Assembly (NCBI RefSeq): GCF_014930365.1
Contig: NZ_JABXWI010000015.1
Location: forward strand, 62,001 to 126,000
Length of the DNA stretch: 64,000 nucleotides
DNA from: Streptomyces caniscabiei
GTDB lineage: Bacteria > Actinomycetota > Actinomycetes > Streptomycetales > Streptomycetaceae
Direction of reading: 5' to 3'
Shown: positions 58,401 through 64,000 of the stretch, in pieces
Numbering within the stretch: position 1 is the stretch's first letter
Layout of the letters: the number at the start of each line of letters is the position of its first letter
The notes under the pieces: model-generated
Seen by the model: only the letters and a program-made list of their open reading frames with translations
What the model was told of the DNA's origin: nothing
Databases searched by the model: none
Program-made: the position numbers and the translations under genes

Positions 58401-58973
58401 TCAATACCCACGGGTCGTTACGTCGGTGATCTTCACAGACACCTTCGTGCTCGCCGAGGCAGTGCTGATCGAAGTCGGCCTGTAGCTGAGACTCGTCTGA
58501 TCCGATAGCTCCGCCGTCTCGATGACCGGCCCGGACTCGTCACCGCGGATCTCGTAGGTGATCTCGTACACCGCGTCCGGGTCGAGATCCTCGATACCGG
58601 TGTAGGTCAGCTTCGGCTCGACCGTCACGTTGCAGCCCGCCGACCCGAAGCAGTGCCGTGTGGTGGTGCGCAGCTTGATCATGAAGCTGTCGGCGTCGAC
58701 CTCCGCGTACGTCGGCTCAGGGTCCGGCTTCTGAACCGCCGTGGCCACTGAGTCGTCCTCCGCCGGGGCGCTCGACGCCGCGGTGGTGACGGCCGACGGG
58801 CCGGCAGTGTCGCGGGTCTGCACGACGACGACGCCGGTGGTGATGATCGTGGCGATGATGGCGGCTGCCGCCCCGATGATGATCGCGTTGGTGCGGTTCT
58901 TCTTGGGCTGCGGTGTCGGGGGCGGGAGCGGCGGCGGGAAGCCGGGCGCGGGTGGTGGCGTGCTGTTGCTCAT
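58401..58973 (-). CDS. hypothetical membrane-anchored protein with Pro-rich N-terminus
   Basis: A 190-residue protein. MSNSTPPPAPGFPPPLPPPTPQPKKNRTN is a cytoplasmic Pro-rich tail, followed by one membrane segment (AIIIGAAAAIIATIITTGVVVV, 30-51) and an extracytoplasmic domain of about 110 residues with two Cys in HCFGSAGCNV, likely a disulfide, and beta-rich sequence. No family is recognised. ATG 58973 with GGGGGAC upstream is the start. Confidence 0.75.
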   Translation of the reverse strand: MSNSTPPPAPGFPPPLPPPTPQPKKNRTNAIIIGAAAAIIATIITTGVVVVQTRDTAGPSAVTTAASSAPAEDDSVATAVQKPDPEPTYAEVDADSFMIKLRTTTRHCFGSAGCNVTVEPKLTYTGIEDLDPDAVYEITYEIRGDESGPVIETAELSDQTSLSYRPTSISTASASTKVSVKITDVTTRGY

Positions 58974-59270
58974 GGTCCCCCCAGGACGTGCGCGGTTAGT
59001 CACATCATCATGCGATGAGCTCCGCTGTGTGGCGTATTGGCCGTGTTGTGACACTCGGGTGTGATGCCTGGCAGCTGGCTGCCGCAAGGGGCGGGCGCTG
59101 ATGCCTGCCCCTCAGCGCAGAGCCTCGATGGCTCTCAGGATCAGAGCTCGTGCTTCGGCTCCGCCAACTCCACCGCTACCAGCGAGGCGTCGTAAGCCTG
59201 ATGGGCTCCTGGCAGGCGGAAACGGTTCGTCGGTGGTGCACTGATAGCAGGAGTCGTTTCGGAGGCGGCC

Positions 59271-59720
59271 ATGTCCGGTGCAAATCGCTGGGGGGCTTCT
59301 GGAAGACAGAACCGGCCATCCTTTGGGGCTGGCACTTCTAGGGGCGGCTCGCGGAACAAAGGGCCGTGGTGGTTATGGCTGATCGTCGGTCTCATGGTGC
59401 TGATCACCATCGTGACCGCGACAGGGCAGTCTGAAGACAGCCCGAGTCCCGCGCCGACTGTCACGGTCACCGAGACGGAAACCTCAGAACCCGTACCGGG
59501 TGTAGTGACCGAAACGGTGACCGAGGAACCCGTAGACGAGCCGCTGGACAGCGAGGAAGGCACGGCTACGCAACCAGAGGCGGTGCAGCCGTCGGAGGAC
59601 GTCTACTACGAGAACTGCGACGCGGCACGCGCCGCTGGGGCTGCACCTGTGTACGCCGGGGAGCCGGGGTACGGGCCCCACCTCGACCGTGACGGCGACG
59701 GAGTGGCGTGCGAGCCGTAG
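59271..59720 (+). CDS. excalibur calcium-binding domain protein, membrane-anchored
   Basis: A 149-residue protein with a 30-residue cytoplasmic start, one membrane segment (WWLWLIVGLMVLITIVTAT, 33-51), a Thr/Glu/Pro/Val-rich stalk, and a C-terminal excalibur domain: YYENCDAARAAGAAPVYAGEPGYGPHLDRDGDGVACE. The DRDGDG loop binds calcium and the two Cys form the conserved disulfide. Location is outside the membrane; the role is unknown. The 297-base gap before it (58974-59270) shows only a possible 3' gene remnant on the minus strand (EARALILRAIEALR ending near 59115). Confidence 0.87.
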   Translation: MSGANRWGASGRQNRPSFGAGTSRGGSRNKGPWWLWLIVGLMVLITIVTATGQSEDSPSPAPTVTVTETETSEPVPGVVTETVTEEPVDEPLDSEEGTATQPEAVQPSEDVYYENCDAARAAGAAPVYAGEPGYGPHLDRDGDGVACEP

Positions 59721-59757
59721 CGTCCAGGCACGGAAATTGACCGAAGGATCTTGTTGT

Positions 59758-59916
59758 TCACGGGCGACGCGGGGTGAACCTGCCGGAGGTTGTCGCGCGG
59801 ACGAGTTGTGCGATGGGCGCAGGGCTGCTGGCGAGGACGGTGGCTGGCGTCTCGGATTCGCGGAGCTGGAGAGCGGGAGCGTCGGCGGCTGCCGCGAGTT
59901 CGATGCACGCGTTGCC
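59758..59916 (-). pseudogene. second DUF397 domain, cut off by an in-frame TAG
   Basis: After WQKSTYSGGA the frame meets TAG (59917-59919) and then continues GNACIELAAAADAPALQLRESETPATVLASS to a TGA at 59758. This is a complete second DUF397 repeat lacking only readthrough; the TAG stands where family members have Glu or another residue. I infer a nonsense mutation that split a tandem DUF397 protein, or a fused gene in decay. Confidence 0.65.
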
Positions 59917-60174
59917 CTAGGCGCCACCGGAGTAGGTCGACTTCTGCCAGCGCCGGGCTCCGCCTGGCGGTGGGGTCAGCCTGCCGCCGGTTATGGCGTG
60001 GAGGAGGTGGGCGAGGGGAGCGCGGGTAGTGGCTATGACGGTGGTGGGGGTGTCGGATTCGCGGAGGTGTATGTCGTCGGGGGTGGCGGAGAGTTCGACG
60101 CAGTCGTTGCCATCGCCGAAGCCTGAGAACGACGACTTCTGCCAGTTGTCGTGGGTCGTCATGGGCTGCCTCAC
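59917..60174 (-). CDS. DUF397 domain protein (first domain of a split tandem)
   Basis: An 85-residue product. DNWQKSSFSGFGDGNDCVELSATPDDIHLRESDTPTTVI is a full DUF397 domain, and the tail RRWQKSTYSGGA is the beginning of a second one ended by TAG. GTG 60174 overlaps the stop of the XRE gene (translational coupling); ATG 60162 is an alternative. It probably works with that XRE regulator as in other Streptomyces development-linked sets. Confidence 0.8.
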   Translation of the reverse strand: MRQPMTTHDNWQKSSFSGFGDGNDCVELSATPDDIHLRESDTPTTVIATTRAPLAHLLHAITGGRLTPPPGGARRWQKSTYSGGA

Positions 60175-61022
60175 AGTTCCTTCATCAACCTGTGGATGAA
60201 GTCACGCGAACGCTCGGGTTCCAGTGCTACGGCTTCTACTTTACGGAAAAGCGTTCGAAGCGCGCCGAGTTGGGCTTCGGCGTCGATGAATGCGGTGCCG
60301 TGGGGGGTGTCACGCAAGGCCGTGTCCAGCTTGGGAACCGGTCCGCCCGCGTAGGTCATGCCGCTCGTTGCCCCGGCGAAACCGTCGAGGTCGAAAGGGA
60401 TGACGCGAACGGTGATGTGATCCGCTTCGGAGTGCTCCAGGACGCTGGTGAGCTGAGTGCGTGCGGCAGCCCGGTCTCCGACCCTGATGCGCAGCGCCGA
60501 CTCGTGGATCACCGCCGTGTACGGAACGGGGTCGGGCCCTTCGATGGCGACCTTGCGGTCCATCCGGTGCCGTACGCGCAACTCAAGTTCTGCGTAGGGC
60601 AGTTCCGGAACCCGGTACGAGAAGATCGCGCGCGAGTACTCCTCGGTCTGGAGAAGGCCGGGGATGTGGAGGAACTCGACGTTGTGCCGGTAGGTGGCGT
60701 GGTGCTCCAACTCGGCGAGGTCCAGGAACGCTGTGGCCAGTAGCCCCCGGTATTTTTCCCACCAGCCCTGTGTCCTCTCGGTCGCCAACGCCACCAGCGC
60801 GTCGATCAACTCGTGGTTCGTGCAGGCGTAGTGGGCTGCCAGACGGCGTAGGCGATCCTCGCTCACGCCCGCGATGCCGGACTCGATCTGGCTGATCTGG
60901 GCGGAGCTGGTTCCCAGCAGCGCGGCTGCCTGGGTGGCCTTCAAGCCTGCCGCGTCACGCATTCTGCGCAACTCGGTACCCAGTCGCACTTGTCGTGCGG
61001 TGGGGTTTCGCCTCGTCGCCAT
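60171..61022 (-). CDS. XRE family regulator with DUF5753-type C-terminal domain
   Basis: A 283-residue DNA-binding protein. The helix-turn-helix is at residues 14-70 (LRRMRDAAGLKATQAAALLGTSSAQISQIESGIAGVSEDRLRRLA). The C-terminal domain, EFLHIPGLLQTEEYSRAIF through SVLEHSEADHITVRVIPFDLDGFAG, is the DUF5753 (Scr1-type) domain that pairs with DUF397 proteins. The DUF397 gene overlaps its stop, and an RsbW-like ATPase gene is divergent. ATG 61022 fits the MATRRNPTARQVRLGTELRRMR start. A developmental or defence-type regulatory role is common for such sets. Confidence 0.9.
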   Translation of the reverse strand: MATRRNPTARQVRLGTELRRMRDAAGLKATQAAALLGTSSAQISQIESGIAGVSEDRLRRLAAHYACTNHELIDALVALATERTQGWWEKYRGLLATAFLDLAELEHHATYRHNVEFLHIPGLLQTEEYSRAIFSYRVPELPYAELELRVRHRMDRKVAIEGPDPVPYTAVIHESALRIRVGDRAAARTQLTSVLEHSEADHITVRVIPFDLDGFAGATSGMTYAGGPVPKLDTALRDTPHGTAFIDAEAQLGALRTLFRKVEAVALEPERSRDFIHRLMKEL

Positions 61023-61240
61023 GTCCAGCTCCGTGGTTCAACTTGTCGTTCTGGGCGCCCCGTTCGGGGGCAAGGCTACGCGAACGGCTTGCTTGGTCAT
61101 AAATTTTAGGCATACCGTCAGTCACGCACCGCACACGCTGCGATGTCGCCGGGATCCCGGAAGCGCACCTCTCCGTCATGCCGTGATGGCTGAGGCAATG
61201 CCACCGCCCGCCCCGAACCCCCCATCCCTGGAGCTGGCCG

Positions 61241-61657
61241 ATGCCCGAGAACGCGCCTGTACCCGACCCCTGGGAGTACGTCCTCCACATCCCCCACGAC
61301 CCCCGAGCCGTGACCGTCTCCCGCCGTACCCTCCGCCTGATCCTGACCGCCCACGGCCTGGCCGCCCTCCTCGACCCCGCCGAACTCCTCGCCACGGAAC
61401 TGATCGCGAACGCCGTACTGCACACCAAGGGCCCGGCGGCCCTGCGCGTCCGCTGGTCGAACGGCACGCTCTGGATCGGAGCCTGGGACGCCGACCCCGA
61501 ACCCCCGGAACCCCCAGACCACTTGGCGAAGCCCGACACGGAGACCGGCCGGGGCCTCGCCCTCGTCCGCGCCTGCACGGACATCTGGGGCTGGCAGCCG
61601 TCCTCCCGCTTCGGTCATCGCGGCAAATACGTGTGGTGCGAACTGCTGACCGCGTAG
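61241..61657 (+). CDS. ATP-binding protein of the RsbW/anti-sigma kinase type
   Basis: A 138-residue HATPase_c_2 protein. LLATELIANAVLHTKGPA is the N-box with the Asn near 52, the G1 box is WDADPEPPEPP..., and ETGRGLALVRACTDIWGW holds the G2 motif. There is no transmembrane part or anti-sigma partner gene adjacent. Such small kinases often lie beside XRE/DUF397 genes in Streptomyces, as here. ATG 61241 was chosen; the preceding CTGGAGCTGG gives a weak ribosome-binding site. Confidence 0.87.
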   Translation: MPENAPVPDPWEYVLHIPHDPRAVTVSRRTLRLILTAHGLAALLDPAELLATELIANAVLHTKGPAALRVRWSNGTLWIGAWDADPEPPEPPDHLAKPDTETGRGLALVRACTDIWGWQPSSRFGHRGKYVWCELLTA

Positions 61658-61689
61658 CTCGTTGAGCATCCCGACAGAAAGGAGATCCG

Positions 61690-62568
61690 ATGGTCAGCTC
61701 GCCGCACGAGGCGCTGCACCGTATCTTCCAGAAGGACCCCTCGCTGCTCACCCGCACCCTGCAACGTGTGTTGCACGTGCCCTTCCCCGAGCCGCGCGAG
61801 TTCGCCGCCATGAACGTCGACCTCACGGAGATCGAACCGGTCGAGCGGCGCGTGGACACGCTGTTACGGGCGGAGACCGACGAGGGGACGTATCTCCTGG
61901 TCGTCGAGTCCCAAGGAAAGAAGGACGAGGCCAAGCGCCGCAGCTGGCCGTACTACCTCAGCTACCTGTACGCGAAGTACCACTGCGACCCGGTGCTGAT
62001 CGTGATCACTCAGAGCCGTGCCACGGCCCGCTGGGCGGCGCAGCCCATCCATCTCGGAGTGCGTGGACGTCCCTCTCTGACGGTACGGCCGCTCGTGCTG
62101 GGCCCGGACAACGTACCGGTCATCGCGGACGAGCGGGCGGCCGAGCGGGACGTATCTCTCGCGGTGCTCTCGGCGATGACGCATGGCAAGGGACCCAAGG
62201 CCGCCGCCATACTGGAATCCCTGGTGGCCGCCCTGCATACCATCGACACGGAGAGCGCCGCGGTCTTCGTGCAGTTCGTCGACTCGTGCCTGAAGGACCC
62301 CGAGGCACGGCAGATCTGGAGGGACCTCATGACGGATACGCAGTACTTCTGGCGACACCCGCTCGCCGAGCAGACGCGTGAGGAAGGCAGGGAGGAAGGC
62401 CGCCTCCAGGCTCAGATCGAGATGATCTTCAAGACCCTCGAATGGCGCGGCATCCCGGTGCCGGACCAGGTCCGCGAACGAGTCACCGACTGTCCTGACC
62501 GGGCCCAGCTCATGATCTGGGCGGAACGAGCCCTTCGGGTGGTCGCCGCCGAGGATCTGTTCCGCTGA
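61690..62568 (+). CDS. Rpn/YhgA-type PD-(D/E)xK nuclease (transposase-like), TTA-containing
   Basis: A 292-residue protein. ERRVDTLLRAETDEGTYLLVVESQGKKD near 55-82 is the nuclease core with Asp, Glu and Gln-Gly-Lys; the C-terminal REEGREEGRLQAQ coil is typical. It is a full-length relative of the frameshifted gene at 18821-19695. Codon 59 (61864-61866) is TTA, the rare leucine codon read by the bldA tRNA, so expression may be delayed until development. AAAGGAGATCC gives a strong ribosome-binding site. A partial third relative follows. Substrate and mobility are unknown. Confidence 0.87.
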   Translation: MVSSPHEALHRIFQKDPSLLTRTLQRVLHVPFPEPREFAAMNVDLTEIEPVERRVDTLLRAETDEGTYLLVVESQGKKDEAKRRSWPYYLSYLYAKYHCDPVLIVITQSRATARWAAQPIHLGVRGRPSLTVRPLVLGPDNVPVIADERAAERDVSLAVLSAMTHGKGPKAAAILESLVAALHTIDTESAAVFVQFVDSCLKDPEARQIWRDLMTDTQYFWRHPLAEQTREEGREEGRLQAQIEMIFKTLEWRGIPVPDQVRERVTDCPDRAQLMIWAERALRVVAAEDLFR

Positions 62569-62663
62569 TCGGGTAGTGCGTACCGGGGCCGAGCGCCTGT
62601 GTGGGGCAGCGGCCCCTGGTACCCGCCCCGCACGGTCGGACAGCGGCAAGGCTGAACGGACTG

Positions 62664-62906
62664 ATGATGCCGGTCAACTACTTCTTCAAGAACCCGGTCG
62701 CGGTGAAGCTGCGAGAGGAAGGGCGGGTGGAGGAACGGATCGCGGAGCGGATCGCGAGCGTCCTGCGCACCCTGGACCGCCGGCACATCGACGTACCCGA
62801 CGAGGTCCGCCGACGGGTACGCGCCTGCACCGACCCTGACATCCTCCAGATCTGGGTGGACCGGGCCTACGACGTCACCGACGCGGCCGAGCTGTTCGAG
62901 GACTGA
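62664..62906 (+). pseudogene. C-terminal fragment of an Rpn/YhgA-type protein
   Basis: About 80 residues starting MMPVNYFFKNPVAVKLREEGRVEERIAERIASVL, matching only the last third of the Rpn-type family: Glu/Arg coiled tail then DEVRRRVRACTDPDILQIWVDRAYDV, parallel to DQVRERVTDCPDRAQLMIWAERALRV of the gene just upstream. The nuclease domain is missing. It may be translated as a small protein but is best read as the remnant of a tandem duplicate. Confidence 0.65.
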
Positions 62907-62938
62907 CCAGGGCGTCCCACCAAGAGCGCGGTGGGACG

Positions 62939-63511
62939 TCAGACCCGTTCCAAGGGGCGGTGCGGCCCGTTCGGGAGTTCCGCCTTGATCGGGTCGCCCG
63001 GCCGCACCGCGCCGCTCTCCCTCACGATGCTCATGATTCCGGCCTTGAGCACGAGCTTCCCGGCCGTGTCGCGGCCGACCACCCGCTTCAGCAACCCGGC
63101 CTGGAAGTTGTCGATCTGCAAGCAGGGATTGCGCAGGCCGGTCACCTCCAGGACCGCCTCGTCCCCGATGCGCAGCAGCGTGCCCACCGAGAGCCCGAGC
63201 AGATCGATGCCGGTGGTGGTGATGTTCTCGCCGAGATCCCCGGGTGTCACCGTGAACCCCTCCGCATCGACCTCGGCGAAGAGTTCTTCATGGATCAAGT
63301 GGACCTGGCGCAGGTTCGGTTGTGTGGGATCCTGCGCCACCCGTGAACGGTGCTTGACCGTCACACCGGCATGCACATCACCCTCCACCCCGAGCCCCGC
63401 GAGCAGCGTGATGCTGTCCCGGTTCGGCTTGGTGAACGAGTACTCGCCGTTGCTGCTGACCGCCGTCACTGTTCCGTACACCCTCGGATCCCCCTCCTCG
63501 GTGACCGTCAC
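62939..63511 (-). CDS. MOSC domain protein
   Basis: A 190-residue protein with a single MOSC (molybdenum cofactor sulfurase C-terminal) domain. LGVEGDVHAGVTVKHRSRVAQD (near 40-60), ELFAEVDAEGFTVTPGDLGENITTTGIDL, and VTGLRNPCLQIDNFQ with the conserved Cys near 142 are visible. Such proteins handle molybdenum-cofactor or N-hydroxylated substrates. Start GTG 63511. It is divergent from galT. Confidence 0.88.
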   Translation of the reverse strand: MTVTEEGDPRVYGTVTAVSSNGEYSFTKPNRDSITLLAGLGVEGDVHAGVTVKHRSRVAQDPTQPNLRQVHLIHEELFAEVDAEGFTVTPGDLGENITTTGIDLLGLSVGTLLRIGDEAVLEVTGLRNPCLQIDNFQAGLLKRVVGRDTAGKLVLKAGIMSIVRESGAVRPGDPIKAELPNGPHRPLERV

Positions 63512-63682
63512 CAGCCACGACCCTAGCCGCGGTCGGGCAGGGCGCGAGGGCCGGAGTGCCCCCGGCCCTCGCGCCCGGCGTCATCCGGAGTCCCGCTCAT
63601 CCTCCAACCGCTCCCCCTCCGAGGTGGGGACCGCGAGATTCTCCACTGCGCAGCTCACTTCAGTTGGCATCTGGTGATCTTT

Positions 63683-63744
63683 GTTTGATTGTGATGGTGA
63701 CGAACGTCGGAACTTGTGCTTTGATGTGTTTGGTTCTGTTTGAT
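63683..63744. promoter_or_regulatory. AT-rich galT upstream region with GTTTGAT repeats
   Basis: GTTTGAT occurs at 63683-63689 and 63738-63744 with a TTTGATGTGTTTGG segment between, in a T/G-rich tract unlike the rest of the window. Repeated T-rich heptamers of this kind are typical of DeoR/LacI-type sugar operators. The exact promoter is not clear. Confidence 0.4.
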
Positions 63745-63765
63745 GGGTGGGATGGGGAGTCCGGC

Positions 63766-64000
63766 GTGAAGAAGACCTCGACCCGGCTGGCCGACGGTCG
63801 TGAGCTGATCTACTACGACCTGCGCGACGACACCGTGCGCGACGCGGTGGACAGGCGGCCCCTGGAGCGCACCGTCACCACTTCGGAGGTACGCCGGGAC
63901 CCGCTGCTCGGCGACTCCGTGGCGATCGCCTCGCACCGGCAGGGCCGCATCTACCACCCCCCGGCGAACGAATGCCCGCTCTGCCCCTCCGAGGGCGACC
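63766..64000 (+). CDS. galT: galactose-1-phosphate uridylyltransferase (N-terminal part)
   Basis: The gene is cut by the window edge. GTG 63766 with GGGGAGT upstream starts VKKTSTRLADGRELIYYDLRDD, and the visible 78 residues include DPLLGDSVAIASHRQGRIYHPPANECPLCPSEGD. The C-x2-C of CPLCPS is the zinc-binding pair of GalT family 1, and the family catalytic H-P-H motif lies further on. It catalyses exchange between UDP-glucose and galactose-1-phosphate in the Leloir pathway; galE and galK are expected downstream. Confidence 0.85.
   Translation, partial: MKKTSTRLADGRELIYYDLRDDTVRDAVDRRPLERTVTTSEVRRDPLLGDSVAIASHRQGRIYHPPANECPLCPSEGD

Noticed and set aside
59141..59270. Gene on the minus strand ending near 59115-59141
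   Set aside because: Only a short 3'-like tail is visible, in two frames, without a start; noted as a possible remnant only.
1..64000. Biosynthetic gene cluster core or phage-defence system
   Set aside because: No polyketide synthase, peptide synthetase, terpene cyclase, restriction-modification or other defence core enzymes are seen; single regulators and transporters are not enough.

Overview
The window reads as chromosomal DNA of a Streptomyces or very close relative. GC is high with strong third-position bias, and several families are typical of the genus: an SsgA-like sporulation protein, DUF397/XRE/RsbW-like sets, a conservon-type sensor kinase, a tricorn protease and an Rpf cell-wall hydrolase. 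The order tatD-rpf-rsmA-ispE is the conserved actinobacterial one. Annotation was done by eye, without database searches.

Positions 1-4300 are accessory and decayed. A tRNA-Ala(CGC) gene with its promoter and terminator is followed by a 5'-truncated tyrosine integrase. The integrase is fused at base 1030/1031 to a 5'-truncated, frameshifted Nudix gene. Further on there is an isolated lipoprotein gene and the 3' half of a tRNA-Ser(UGA) fused to a truncated gene. A 15-bp copy of the tRNA-Ala anticodon arm recurs at 4291-4305, and a GTACAGCA-type repeat pair lies inside each end. I read this as the ruin of one or more integrative elements.

Positions 4270-18300 are mostly core-like: a GNAT enzyme, exonuclease III, a MerR regulator divergent from a Baeyer-Villiger monooxygenase/hydrolase/SDR operon, tricorn protease, and a TetR regulator with two palindromic operators ahead of an MMPL exporter. 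Positions 18300-31200 hold a frameshifted Rpn-type nuclease/transposase gene, a Tat lipoprotein of the intradiol dioxygenase family, a histidine phosphatase and an ssgE-like gene. This stretch also has a NikMN-Q-O type metal ECF transporter with a Nur-box-like site, an ohrR/ohr pair, a serine hydrolase, an AraC regulator, and a DMT transporter interrupted by a frameshift in a C6 run.

Positions 31400-45900 carry cell-envelope and housekeeping genes: two tandem class B penicillin-binding proteins, protein O-mannosyltransferase, rsmI, tatD, an RpfB-like muralytic factor, rsmA, ispE and an acyltransferase. Positions 46150-58000 carry an MHYT membrane sensor, an orphan CvnA-like kinase, an ABC-F ATPase, two tandem PQQ-propeller proteins, a response regulator that appears to lack its phospho-acceptor Asp, and a secreted serine carboxypeptidase. 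Positions 58000-64000 are regulatory and accessory: DUF397 proteins (one tandem copy split by a stop codon), an XRE regulator, an RsbW-like ATPase, a second Rpn-type gene with a TTA codon, a MOSC protein and the start of galT.

Seven copies of a long hairpin repeat (arms around TCTCGCGCAGTTCCCCGCGC) are scattered through the intergenic spaces from 25.3 to 49.2 kb. They are the most conspicuous structure that the genes do not explain.
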